Origin: Lacrimispora sphenoides JCM 1415
Lineage (GTDB): Bacteria > Bacillota > Clostridia > Lachnospirales > Lachnospiraceae
Reading direction: 5' to 3'
DNA length: 64,000 nucleotides
NCBI RefSeq assembly: GCF_900105615.1
Contig: NZ_LT630003.1
Coordinates: forward strand, 2,356,001-2,420,000
Shown here piece by piece: positions 44,727 through 54,869 of this stretch (positions within the stretch are counted from its first letter, which is position 1; the number at the start of each line of letters is the position of its first letter). The notes beneath the pieces were generated by a model, which searched no databases, was not told the origin of the DNA, and was given only the letters and a program-made list of their open reading frames with translations. Both the position numbers and the translations under genes were made by a program.

Positions 44727-46394
44727 TTACCGGCTGCCTCCACCGCCTCCTCCGGAGAAACCTCCACCGCCGGCCGAACTTACGCCTCCGCCGATGCCGT
44801 CCGTGTTATTGGTTGGCGTCGCAGCACTCGAAATGTGATTCGTCATGATCACAAGGTATCTCATGTTGTAGGCGTTGCAGCCGTACATACCTGCGAAGGT
44901 ATCAAAATATGCGGGGTCAAGGGCTTTCATGCTTTCGAGGACATTCTCTCCAATGTCAAACAAGGTCGCAAACACAAGATAATCCCCCCAAAGTTCTCCC
45001 GGTACTGACCTGTCTTCCCTTTGTATGCGCATTTCTATCAGGTATTTCCTGAACCCCAGCAGTTTGACAGCCTGATTAAAACCCGATACAGTAAACCGGA
45101 TAGTACCCTTTGTGTCCGTTGCCGCCGCGCCTGAACGGATTAATGCTTTTTCGCCTTCACTCTTCACTTCTGCCGCCCATGCAGTGAGTTTCTCATAAAG
45201 CGCTCCGGCCCGCTCTTCGATGCCCGAGGTGCAAAGGATACCGTCACGGTCAGTGTCGTCGGTTAAGATTTCGTACAGCAACCGCTCCACCCCTTGGTCC
45301 GGTGTTTTATCCTGGCTAAACACGATAGCTTCTTCTTGGGTCCTTTTTATAGTTCGCTCGTTTTCCCGCTCTTCTATGCGGATATAACCCGCCTCCTGCC
45401 AGCGGATAAGATACGCACCCATAAGCTTTTCACAGGAAATGCCCTTGCGTAGCAGCAGCATAGCGGAATAAACAGCAGGAATGCTGCTGTCAAAAGGAAC
45501 CGACCAGTTCGTATCTAATTGTTTCTTTCCGGGAAGCCGAGCGGCTGTGCCGTCTACCAGTTTATATCGTGAAGAAAAGAAGGCGATTAAAAGGATTGTC
45601 ACAACAATAACTGCCCCTATAACAGCAAGGATGATATATAAAGCCGTATCAGAGTTTTTATTTTCTGCGGATTCCTGTAACTTTTCAAAAGACATGTCAG
45701 CTGCAGAGGCCAGTGGGAACAAGCTTCTTTCAAAGCGGCAGAGCACATTTACATAGTCTCCTCCTTCTAGAGCTTCTGAAGAAAAAATATTAAGGTTGCC
45801 GTCGCTCCCGATCTCAACTTCTCCTGTAAAGCCATACGCCCAGATACGGGCATTGCTTGCCGTCAGACGTGTATCCGCCATCCGGATTTTAATAGAAACT
45901 GATTCCGGAGCGCTTGAGAGCTCCGATATAAACTGATGATAGAATCCTGCATAGTCGCCATAATCTTTTACCAATCCCTCTACGGTATATTGGATGGTAT
46001 ATTTATGGTTACCATAGCTGCCAATGCCCCAGCAGAGTTCATATCCTTTGGAAGTTTTCAGGATGCCGCAGGTACCGGACTTTTCCTCTCTGGAGAGCTT
46101 TGTGTCCCAGTCGCTCAGCGTTTTGTACTGAGCTCCGGACTCGTCCCATACAGCAAGGGAATGAACGCTCTTCCCATCCATGTTATTCAGAGCCTTGTAA
46201 TATTCTGTACCGCTGGATACACCGCGAACATCCCAGATCTCCGTTATGACCGCAGTGCCATCACTCTGAAGAGTAACATCCAGATTAATCGACGGTATCG
46301 CATCCTCTTTCGCAAATACTGGTAATGCACCCAGGATGAACATTACCGTGAACATCACGAAAAAAGAGAACAATTTTTTTTGTTTTAATTTCAT
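44727..46394 (-). CDS. DUF2207-type membrane protein with Gly-rich tail
   Basis: 555 aa from ATG 46394 with AGGAGAAGG upstream. Signal peptide (FSFFVMFTVMFILGALPVFA), an extracellular DUF2207 domain (INLDVTLQSDGTAVITEIWDV), one TM near residue 260, then a cytoplasmic part and a C-terminal GGGGFSGGGGGG tail typical of this family. Function unknown; members are common surface proteins in Firmicutes. More GC-rich than the cassettes beside it. Confidence 0.85.
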   Translation of the reverse strand: MKLKQKKLFSFFVMFTVMFILGALPVFAKEDAIPSINLDVTLQSDGTAVITEIWDVRGVSSGTEYYKALNNMDGKSVHSLAVWDESGAQYKTLSDWDTKLSREEKSGTCGILKTSKGYELCWGIGSYGNHKYTIQYTVEGLVKDYGDYAGFYHQFISELSSAPESVSIKIRMADTRLTASNARIWAYGFTGEVEIGSDGNLNIFSSEALEGGDYVNVLCRFERSLFPLASAADMSFEKLQESAENKNSDTALYIILAVIGAVIVVTILLIAFFSSRYKLVDGTAARLPGKKQLDTNWSVPFDSSIPAVYSAMLLLRKGISCEKLMGAYLIRWQEAGYIRIEERENERTIKRTQEEAIVFSQDKTPDQGVERLLYEILTDDTDRDGILCTSGIEERAGALYEKLTAWAAEVKSEGEKALIRSGAAATDTKGTIRFTVSGFNQAVKLLGFRKYLIEMRIQREDRSVPGELWGDYLVFATLFDIGENVLESMKALDPAYFDTFAGMYGCNAYNMRYLVIMTNHISSAATPTNNTDGIGGGVSSAGGGGFSGGGGGGSR

Positions 46395-46509
46395 TAGCCT
46401 TCTCCTGTCTTGTATATATATCAATAAGTTGTTGAAATTCCCATTATAGAAATAATGCGAACGTTACTCGAGATTCCGATCATATCGGGCTCATTAGTGT
46501 AAGGTGTAA

Positions 46510-46640
46510 TTACATCTTCTCTTCCATTTCTACATAAAGACCATTGTGAAATGTTTCAAAAAATCCGGAATGTCGGTACAATGTAATTGCAGGTTCAAGT
46601 ATAATGCGTGTGTTTAAATGTAGCGTATGGCCGCCGCACA
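46510..46640 (-). pseudogene. GNAT acetyltransferase C-terminal remnant
   Basis: The minus-strand frame to the stop at 46510 reads LHLNTRIILEPAITLYRHSGFF, then NGLYVEMEEKM: the distal GNAT alpha-4/beta-6-7 region. There is no N-terminal half and no start. It lies just downstream of promoter-type repeat A8, so it looks like a cassette that lost its 5' half. Confidence 0.6.
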
Positions 46641-46670
46641 ACAATCTTCAAGAGTAGCATATCATCATAT

Positions 46671-46700
46671 TTACTTACTATCAATATTAAATTTTCAATG
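46671..46700 (-). repeat. Cassette repeat, promoter type (A8)
   Basis: Core TTACTATCAATATTAAATTT; minus strand TTGATA-17-TATGCT. Closely matches A5 over about 50 bp. It points into the GNAT remnant. Confidence 0.7.
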
Positions 46701-46822
46701 TATACCATTACGTCAAAAACTAATTTACATAATTATTATATTCTTTATATTAGATTTTACTTTCAATTCTTGGTTGTCATTTTACATTTTTATACCATAA
46801 TATTTATGGAGGTTAATTAATC

Positions 46823-46972
46823 ATGAAAAGACTATTAATTTTAATTTGGGCTTTTATAGGAGCTATCTTTGTCGGTGTTTATGAATACCGAGAATATTAT
46901 GAGGACTCACATGAAGTTATAACAAAAACCATAGAAGATCCTTTGCCAAGTCTTTCGATATTTGAAGACTAA
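46823..46972 (+). CDS. 49-residue membrane-anchored peptide
   Basis: ATG 46823 follows GGAGGTTAATTAATC. One N-terminal hydrophobic span (RLLILIWAFIGAIFVGVYEY), then an acidic tail (REYYEDSHE ... EDPLPSLSIFED). No family recognised. The strong ribosome site supports translation. Confidence 0.55.
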   Translation: MKRLLILIWAFIGAIFVGVYEYREYYEDSHEVITKTIEDPLPSLSIFED

Positions 46973-47130
46973 ATTCAGTCCGGTTGAAAAAATCAATATA
47001 TTTTCTCAATCAATTACTTAAAAACATACCAACCATAATACCGACTTGGAATATGAACTTCTTCTACTTTTATTAGAAAATCTCGTATATCGTACTAACC
47101 GGTATAAATTAACAGACATGTACAAACAGA

Positions 47131-47139
47131 CATATTCTA
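47131..47139 (+). promoter_or_regulatory. SigmaK-like -10 of the collagen-like spore gene
   Basis: CATATTCTA fits the CATAnnnTA sigma-K -10; an AC lies about 16 nt upstream. It is about 75 nt before the start of the BclA-like gene. Supported mainly by the gene's presumed late mother-cell expression. Confidence 0.35.
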
Positions 47140-47210
47140 TGGGTATAAAGAATTAATTTCTTTATAATGTTTCCATATATAAGCAAATAATTATAGAAGG
47201 GAATTTCCAT

Positions 47211-48974
<1,764 letters not shown>

Positions 48975-49053
48975 GAGGTTTATAAAGCACCCCCTTACAA
49001 TCATGTATTTATAAAACGATAATGCTGGCTGTTTAGATTGAATCGCAGTATAG

Positions 49054-49087
49054 GGACGGGGCGTCTGTTCGAAGACGTCCCGTTTTC
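49054..49087 (+). terminator. Terminator of the collagen-like gene
   Basis: ACGGGGCGTCT and AGACGTCCCGT form a stem with a GTTCGA loop, followed by TTTT. Confidence 0.8.
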
Positions 49088-49117
49088 CTAATACAGTCTT
49101 ACGAAGTATTTAAGAAA

Positions 49118-49143
49118 AGAAGCAAGGCATATATCTTGCTTCT
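49118..49143 (-). terminator. Terminator of the four-TM protein gene
   Basis: AGAAGCAAG and CTTGCTTCT stem; minus strand continues TTTCTT. Confidence 0.65.
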
Positions 49144-49214
49144 AGTTTATGGATTCATATGATATGGATAAGGCGAAATGCCTGGTAATGCTTATTAACG
49201 AATGAAAGACAAAA

Positions 49215-49706
49215 CTATTCGTCCTGTTCTTTTTCGTCTAACTGCTTTTGAATTTTTGCCTGTTTTTTCTTGTTCAGATAATTAAGGCAAGACAGTACTA
49301 TAAAAGTTGAAATGGTTGCGCTGATAAAAGTAACTGCCAACACGGCAATAAAATAACCTATACCATCTTCCTTATATTTTTCTGCATACTGTGTATAGTT
49401 CAAAATACCATTAATCGTCGTTACTACAATTCCGGCTACTACACTGTTCACAAAAGGAAGGGTTTTAGCCTGTTTACCTTCGCCGTATATGTCAAGTCCC
49501 AAGGTCATATACCGTATTATCATATATAGGGATATACCAAAAAAACATATAACCTCAACAGCATATTGCTCAAATGGTGCGTTTAGGAAAAATTGTTGTA
49601 CGAGTATTGAACTGAGAAGCACAATCATTAAAATACTGTACGCTTCACTATTTATTTTACGGCGTTGTGCTACAACTCTTTCGTCCTGTATATTTTGTTT
49701 ATTCAT
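49215..49706 (-). CDS. DUF6773-like four-TM membrane protein
   Basis: 163 aa from ATG 49706 (MNKQNIQDER), GGGAGGAATC upstream. Four hydrophobic spans and a charged C-terminus (KKKQAKIQKQLDEKEQDE). Such proteins commonly accompany small XRE regulators in Firmicutes. Overlaps that regulator by 4 nt. Function unknown. Confidence 0.65.
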   Translation of the reverse strand: MNKQNIQDERVVAQRRKINSEAYSILMIVLLSSILVQQFFLNAPFEQYAVEVICFFGISLYMIIRYMTLGLDIYGEGKQAKTLPFVNSVVAGIVVTTINGILNYTQYAEKYKEDGIGYFIAVLAVTFISATISTFIVLSCLNYLNKKKQAKIQKQLDEKEQDE

Positions 49707-49903
49707 TTCGATTCCTCCCAAAATAAATCATTTAATGTTTTGCCAAGCGCCTTACAAATCGATATACAAAGGTTTAACGTGGGGTTATATTCCCCTGATT
49801 CTATCAGCCCGATAGTTTGTCGGGTAACGCCTACGGCTTTTGCTAAGTCCTCTTGTTTCATATCAGCTTCCATTCGGGCGATTTTCATTCTCTTGTTCTT
49901 CAT
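49703..49903 (-). CDS. Small XRE-family regulator
   Basis: 66 aa HTH_3 (MKQEDLAKAVGVTRQTIGLIESGEYNP). YgzD/immunity-repressor-like size. Translationally coupled to the membrane protein, probably its autoregulator. Confidence 0.88.
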   Translation of the reverse strand: MKNKRMKIARMEADMKQEDLAKAVGVTRQTIGLIESGEYNPTLNLCISICKALGKTLNDLFWEESK

Positions 49904-50073
49904 GGAATGCCCCCTTTCATAGTCATAGAATACATCATATATTACATAATGTCAAGTATATATTGCATTTTGTTATTTTAAAATTTAGTTAACAATCTTA
50001 ATTGTTTTGGACAAACAAACGTAGTATACTTGAGTTTAACGATAATAGATGTTAATTTGAAGCGAGGGCGTAC

Positions 50074-50823
50074 ATGAAAACTGATTTTGTAAACTTAACA
50101 ATAGAAAATCTTGTCAATGAGCATTTGTGCTGCATTATCCGCAGTAAAAAGCCTCATCAAGGTATTGACGCAAAGAAACAATGGCTTTCAGGCCGATTAA
50201 ATGAAGGTCATGTCTTTAGAAAGTTAAATGAAAAGGCTACGGTTTTTATTGAATATGCTCCTCTTGAAACTGCTTGGGTTCCCATAACTGGTGACAACTA
50301 TTATTATTTGTATTGCTTATGGGTTACTGGTAGTCACAAAGGAAAAGGGTATGGGAAATCGCTGATGGAGTATTGTTTGGCTGATGCCAAGGAAAATGGT
50401 AAATCCGGTATTTGTATGCTCGGGGCAAAAAAACAAAAATCTTTTCTTTCTGACCAATCATTTGCGAAGAAGTTTGGATTTGAGGTTGTTGATACGACCG
50501 ATAATGGCTATGAATTGCTAGCACTTTCTTTTGATGGAACAACGCCAAAATTCGCACAAAATGTTAAAAGCCAAGAAATTGAGAGCAAAGAGCTAACAAT
50601 CTATTATGATATGCAATGCCCCTATGTCTCTCAAAACATTGAGATGATAAAACAGTATTGTGAAATGAATGATGTACCTGTATCTTTAATTCAAGTGGAT
50701 ACGCTACAAAAAGCAAAGGAATTGCCTTGTGTTTTCAATAACTGGGGAGTGTTTTATAAAGGAAAATTTGAGACAGTGAATTTGTTAGATGTCGCCTACT
50801 TAAAGAGAATACTCAAAAAATGA
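50074..50823 (+). CDS. YoaP-like GNAT acetyltransferase
   Basis: 249 aa. N-terminal GNAT part (VTGSHKGKGYGKSLMEYCLADAK; FAKKFGFEVVDTT) and a C-terminal thioredoxin-like YoaP domain (TIYYDMQCPYVSQNI). Matches YoaP of Bacillus in length and order. Substrate unknown. Preceded by GCGAGGG. Confidence 0.82.
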   Translation: MKTDFVNLTIENLVNEHLCCIIRSKKPHQGIDAKKQWLSGRLNEGHVFRKLNEKATVFIEYAPLETAWVPITGDNYYYLYCLWVTGSHKGKGYGKSLMEYCLADAKENGKSGICMLGAKKQKSFLSDQSFAKKFGFEVVDTTDNGYELLALSFDGTTPKFAQNVKSQEIESKELTIYYDMQCPYVSQNIEMIKQYCEMNDVPVSLIQVDTLQKAKELPCVFNNWGVFYKGKFETVNLLDVAYLKRILKK

Positions 50824-50915
50824 AAATACAATTTCAGCTCTTTCCCGTTGAATATCGGGACTGTATTTCAAACATTATGCCGGATTCTATGTAGAAGACG
50901 GTTGGAGGAATACGG

Positions 50916-51230
50916 ATGATTAGAGAAACCGCTCTTGCTTTTGTAGATGCAATAAACTCACATAATGCTGATAAAATAACCACCCTTATGACAGATGACC
51001 ACACGTTTATTGATGCTTATGGAAACAGTTCCAATAAAGAAGCGATGCAACAATGCTGGCCCGGCTACTTTTCATGGTTCCCCGATTATCTGATTGAAAT
51101 TAATGATATACTGATATCTGGAGATACCGTAGTATTACTTGGTTATGCTTGTTGCACATATCGGGGAGAAGAAACACCCAATAATGAAAATCATTGGCGC
51201 ATACCCGCTGCTTGGCACGTATTAGTTTAG
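50916..51230 (+). CDS. SnoaL-like (NTF2 fold) protein, C-terminally short
   Basis: 104 aa: FVDAINSHNADKITTLMTDDHTFIDAYGN is the family start; NNENHWRIPAAWHVLV then ends. Usual members go on about 20 residues past PAAW, so the last strand seems lost to a nonsense change or frameshift. TTGGAGG lies upstream. Confidence 0.7.
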   Translation: MIRETALAFVDAINSHNADKITTLMTDDHTFIDAYGNSSNKEAMQQCWPGYFSWFPDYLIEINDILISGDTVVLLGYACCTYRGEETPNNENHWRIPAAWHVLV

Positions 51231-51258
51231 TAATCTTTCTATTAATGGTGTTTGAGAT

Positions 51259-51283
51259 TTCCCCGGGTCATTTGCCGGGGGAA
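51259..51283 (+). terminator. Hairpin after the SnoaL-like gene
   Basis: TTCCCCGG pairs with CCGGGGGAA; no T-run. Probable terminator. Confidence 0.5.
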
Positions 51284-51346
51284 TTATATCGAGTAAAAGT
51301 TGAATTGTATTCAAGTTGAATTTTCCGCAGGCAGATTGCAAAGAGC

Positions 51347-51382
51347 TTTTAAAAGCGGGCCCGGAATACCGAAACCCGCTCT
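51347..51382 (-). terminator. Terminator of the Cys-rich repeat protein gene
   Basis: AGCGGG and CCCGCT stem; minus strand continues TTTTAAAAG. Confidence 0.5.
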
Positions 51383-51468
51383 TACCGTTAACTATCTTTT
51401 TCGTTTTTTTTCCGACTGCATACAGCCGTCTTTAAAGTTTTTCCAGTGGGCTTTTTTATTTCTTATTT

Positions 51469-51765
51469 TTACCAGTCACGTTCATGTTCGCATTCACATT
51501 CGCGTTCATGTTCGCATTCACATTCGCGTTCACGTTTGCATTCACATTCGCGTTCACGTTTGCATTCACATTCGCACTTGGGTTTGCATTCACATTCGCA
51601 CTTGGGTTTGCATTCCCATTTGATTTTGCATTCGCATTCGCATTTAGGCTCGCATTCGCATTTACGTTTCTTTTCGCATTCGCGTTCACGTTTGCATTCA
51701 CATTCGCGTTTTGGTTCACACTTTTCAAAACTTTTACATCTACATTTAAAAGCATCACTACTCAT
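51469..51765 (-). CDS. Cys-rich repeat protein, probable spore-coat component
   Basis: 98 aa, 24 Cys (24%). It consists of dipeptide-like CEC units spaced by charged tetrads ([20 protein letters not shown]); almost no Gly, Asn or aromatic residues. A strong AAAGGAG site precedes ATG 51765, and the plus-strand frames over it are shadows. Cys-rich polypeptides of this kind (for example CdeC, CotY) crosslink coat and exosporium in Clostridium/Bacillus. A metal-binding role is also possible. Nearby collagen-like gene supports spore location. Confidence 0.65.
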   Translation of the reverse strand: MSSDAFKCRCKSFEKCEPKRECECKRERECEKKRKCECEPKCECECKIKWECKPKCECECKPKCECECKRERECECKRERECECEHERECECEHERDW

Positions 51766-51830
51766 ATACTTTCACTCCTTTCATATCGTACTACACAATA
51801 TTATATGGGACAAGTAGGCGGGGTGTGAAT

Positions 51831-52200
51831 TTTGAGTATGAGCAGAAAGAGGGGCCCCAATTCGGATCATCGGTGCCCAATTAGTTGGAGTGATTTATTG
51901 AAATAAATGCTTTGTACAATATATTATATGCAGCAATTTTAAATAGTAACTTATGAAATCGTCGTCTACTCTGCCAATCCCGGATACTGCAATGCTCCGC
52001 TCTGATCCTGAATGGATAACAGATGGGTTATGGTAATTTAATTTAAATAATGGGCGGGCCCGAGTTTTCGGATACCCGCAGCAATTTTTTGATGAAAGTA
52101 GAGTTAATGCTGACAAAACTGAAACATACTTTGGGGGACCGGAGATAAAATACAATCTAACGCCTACCTATATTCTATACGCAATTACCCTTATTTTTCA
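51831..52200 (+). other. Possible degraded ORF
   Basis: A plus frame beginning near 51951 (MKSSSTLPIPDTAM) runs to a TAA, then continues NNGRARVFGYPQQFFDES to a stop near 52219. Two halves in one frame suggest an interrupted gene; no family recognised. Otherwise the region holds nothing clear. Confidence 0.2.
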
Positions 52201-52249
52201 GCAAAGATTCCTGTACTTGTAATATTTTAACAGTATGTATAATATAATA

Positions 52250-52334
52250 AAAAAAGGCAATCGCCACAGGGTGGTTGGCTAATTAGAAAAACAAAAACCT
52301 TCCCAACCGGCCAAAGTACAGGGAAGGCTTTTTG
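52250..52334 (+). ncRNA. Candidate antisense RNA of type I toxin
   Basis: A plus-strand -10 (TATAAT, 52238-52243) leads to a ~85-nt transcript ending in CCTTCCC...GGGAAGG, then CTTTTTG (52298-52333). It overlaps the 3' part of the toxin mRNA, whose own terminator (CCAC/GTGG stem, then seven T) lies at 52249-52280 on the other strand. The -35 is weak. Confidence 0.4.
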
Positions 52335-52337
52335 TAT

Positions 52338-52424
52338 TTAGCGACACGTCATTAAGACGAATGTCAGCAGTGCCAGAAAGAACATGCCAAAAGACATTAA
52401 GTCCTTAAAGTCAAAATACTTCAT
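52338..52424 (-). CDS. Putative holin-like type I toxin
   Basis: 28 aa from ATG 52424 with GGAGGTGTTGCTC upstream. MSFGMFFLALLTFVLM is a single hydrophobic span, as in Firmicute TxpA/BsrG-like and 'putative holin-like toxin' peptides (Hol_Tox). The convergent antisense transcript at 52250 fits a type I toxin-antitoxin pair. Function by similarity only. Confidence 0.6.
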   Translation of the reverse strand: MKYFDFKDLMSFGMFFLALLTFVLMTCR

Positions 52425-52810
52425 GAGCAACACCTCCATTCTATGTAGAATCGAGGCCTACCATCCTATACACGATTGCCAGCAGTTTGTACCTGCCAGT
52501 ATAATTATATGTTCCAACGTAAGCATATACTATTAATAATATCTTACAAATTCCTTTGGAACCCTATTCGCTTAAACGTCATCATTCTTGTTAATGGTCC
52601 ATATCTCTTGAGCACTCTTCTACCCCTCTGCTGATTAATCCTTTTGAAGATCCCATGTGTACCTCCAATTGAAAAAGGCCCAGGATAATCCCAGACCATA
52701 CTTTTCCTTACCATAAGCCGTCTCAGAGACAACACATAATTGTACTATTTTCATATAATAATTATGGAAAACAAAGTTTTCCAAATATTGGAGTACAGGA
52801 GTAAATCAAT

Positions 52811-53182
52811 ATGGATAATTATAGCCAAGATTGGTTTAATGAATGTTGTGATTGCCATAATAAGCGGCAGACACACGTTCATGAAGTTCAAGGCAGCGTA
52901 GAGATAGCAGAACGCGAAGAAGATCCTCATAATCATCGTTTTGCTACGGTTTCTGGTGAAGCAATTCCTGCTGGTAAGAACCACATTCATGAAGTAAAAT
53001 TTAGAACAGATTTTTATGAAAATCATTTTCATGAATTTCGTGGCAAAACATCGCTTGCAATTCCTGTTGGGGGTGGCAGACATGTTCATTTTCTGGAATC
53101 CGTTACAGAAGTGAGCGATGGTCACTTTCATGAATTTAGAGTGGCCACCTTGATTGAAGATCCTATCGGCGGAGAAGCCTAA
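52811..53182 (+). CDS. YmaF-family His-repeat protein
   Basis: 123 aa. Six units of the H-x-H-E/x-F type: THVHEVQG, PHNHRFATVSG, NHIHEVKF, NHFHEFRGKT, RHVHFLES, GHFHEFRVAT. This matches the YmaF family (unknown function; metal binding is plausible). N-terminus has CCDCHNK. ATG at 52811 follows GGAGTACAGGAG. Two short in-frame pieces upstream (52544-52735) have no ribosome site and are left out. Confidence 0.8.
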   Translation: MDNYSQDWFNECCDCHNKRQTHVHEVQGSVEIAEREEDPHNHRFATVSGEAIPAGKNHIHEVKFRTDFYENHFHEFRGKTSLAIPVGGGRHVHFLESVTEVSDGHFHEFRVATLIEDPIGGEA

Positions 53183-53190
53183 AATTAATA

Positions 53191-53235
53191 TCCACCACAT
53201 TTCAAGCTGCTTTAATTTCGTTTGAGATGTGGTGG
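53191..53235 (+). terminator. Hairpin after the YmaF-like gene
   Basis: CCACCACAT (53192-53200) and ATGTGGTGG (53227-53235). No T-run. A second stem, TTTGACAAC/GTTGTCAAA, is at 53377-53405; the rest of 53236-53487 holds no ORF. Confidence 0.5.
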
Positions 53236-53487
53236 GTTAAGCTGTTCTAACCAACCAGGGTCCGCCTCCTTTCCCATTATTCAGTTAAATGAGAGCCTTA
53301 TCATATTTCAGTTGCCACCATGCCGCTGATGCCATGGCTTCTAAGAGTGTGGATATATTCGAAAAGGCGGCCTCCATTTGACAACATCTTAAAAAAGGTT
53401 GTCAAACGGTTGTCACCGCCCATCTTGTTCACTAATGAATCCCTCAAAAACTCTTATATTATCTTGGTTTGTAAGGCATTCGTACTA

Positions 53488-54273
53488 TTAATATGTAAAT
53501 AACTGTACCCAGTACTGAGTTCCGGAGTTATTCTGAGTATTACCTACACCAATATGTGTATAGCTCTTATTCATGATGTTTGCACGATGACCTGCACTGT
53601 TCATCCAGGCATTTACAACATCCTGAGGAGTTTTCTGTCCCCATGCGATGTTCTCGCCTGCGCCGCGGTAATTCACGCCCTGCTCTTTTAAAGCAGTTGA
53701 AAATGAGCTGCCATTTGGCCGTGTATGGTCAAAATTTGACTGTATCTCATTGGCTCTCACGGTTGCTGCTTTCTCCACATTAGGATCAATGGTAAGAGGA
53801 GCCAGTCCTTCTTTTGCTCTTTCAGCATTTACAAGGTCTACTACCTGCTGGGTATAGGACTTATTGGTCGAAGTGCCCGTAGAATCATCTGGAGTAGTAC
53901 CGGTATTTCCATTATTGCCGGTATTTCCGGTGTTACCGTTGTTACCGGTATTTCCAGTATTGCCATTATTTCCAGTATTTCCGGTATTGCCGGTATTACC
54001 GTTGTTACCAGTATTACCAGTGTTACCATTATTACAATTCTTGCCTGAATTACCGTTATTGATGAGTTTAGACCAGTCGACGTTATTTCCATCAACTCCT
54101 AATTGCTGCAATCTAGACTTTAAATCATCTAAATTACAGTTCTTGCTCACTGTTACTACATTCCTTCCATTGTTGCATTGGCTGTAAGGTTTTGCCACCG
54201 CTGCATTAGCTGTCAATGGTATCATACTCGTTAAAGTAAGTGTAATCATTCCAAGTGCCGTTAGTTTTCTCAA
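53488..54273 (-). CDS. Secreted CAP (SCP/PR1) domain protein
   Basis: 261 aa from TTG 54273, which has AAAGGAGG 8 nt upstream; the longer ATG frame (54324) lacks a site and a clean signal start. Signal peptide ends TANA. A low-complexity NGNTGNTGN linker follows, then a C-terminal CAP domain (VNAERAKEGLAPLTID, FDHTRPNGSSF, GENIAWG, SAGHRANIM). Such YkwD-like proteins are secreted and some affect spores or cell walls. Function not assigned. Confidence 0.85.
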   Translation of the reverse strand: MRKLTALGMITLTLTSMIPLTANAAVAKPYSQCNNGRNVVTVSKNCNLDDLKSRLQQLGVDGNNVDWSKLINNGNSGKNCNNGNTGNTGNNGNTGNTGNTGNNGNTGNTGNNGNTGNTGNNGNTGTTPDDSTGTSTNKSYTQQVVDLVNAERAKEGLAPLTIDPNVEKAATVRANEIQSNFDHTRPNGSSFSTALKEQGVNYRGAGENIAWGQKTPQDVVNAWMNSAGHRANIMNKSYTHIGVGNTQNNSGTQYWVQLFTY

Positions 54274-54413
54274 TTCAATTGCCTCCTTTGAAATTGTTAC
54301 ATTTGTGTTACGTTTGTATTTCATTTATGTTACAAACATATAATAACACTCTTGTTACCATTTTTCCAGTGGAAATAATTGGGAATTTTTTTGGCAGTCT
54401 TTTGCATTTGATT

Positions 54414-54845
54414 TTATATAATATAATCGTTTGAATAATCGCTGCTGGAAACCAGATCAGCTATGGTTATTCCGTCAAAGTAATCATTAATCAGCTTATT
54501 GAAACCCTCCCACATGGGTAGTGTCCGGCAATGACAGGCCCTTGAGCAGTCATTCACCTCTCCTTCCAGGCAGGAAACCGGAGCAAGAGATCCTTCCGTA
54601 AGCCTTAATATACTGCCTACGGTATAATCCTCCGGGTTTTTCGCCAGTTTATAACCGCCGCCCTTTCCCCTCAGGGAAATGAGCAGATTGCTTTTACTCA
54701 GAACCGAAACAATGGATTCCAAGTATTTTTCCGATATCTCCTGCCTCTTTGCAATATCCATGAGAGGGATATATTCTCCATGATTGTGCTCAGCCAGATC
54801 TATCATGAGTCTTACCGCATAGCGGCCTTTTGTTGAAATCTTCAT
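54414..54845 (-). CDS. Rrf2-family regulator (IscR-like)
   Basis: 143 aa winged HTH (STKGRYAVRLMIDLAEH; ISEKYLESIVSVLSK). Four Cys in VSCLEGEVNDCSRACHC suggest Fe-S binding as in IscR/NsrR. Last gene of the tRNA-thiolation operon; a likely operator (56839-56854) lies at its promoter. Confidence 0.9.
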   Translation of the reverse strand: MKISTKGRYAVRLMIDLAEHNHGEYIPLMDIAKRQEISEKYLESIVSVLSKSNLLISLRGKGGGYKLAKNPEDYTVGSILRLTEGSLAPVSCLEGEVNDCSRACHCRTLPMWEGFNKLINDYFDGITIADLVSSSDYSNDYII

Positions 54846-54869
54846 AAGACACAGCCTCCGGATTCATTA

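Noticed and set aside
35805..46700. Class integron
   Set aside because: No integrase gene and no clear GTTRRRY attC core; the repeats carry promoters and terminators, and some plus-strand genes lie between them.
51446..51828. Plus-strand ORFs of His/Phe dipeptides
   Set aside because: Shadows of the Cys-rich minus-strand gene, which has AAAGGAG before its ATG.
51895..52155. 86-residue minus-strand ORF
   Set aside because: No ribosome site or recognisable family; the plus strand shows a better, though broken, frame.
52544..52735. 63-residue minus-strand ORF
   Set aside because: Basic composition, no ribosome site; a nested GGAGG ATG gives only 21 residues with no similarity.
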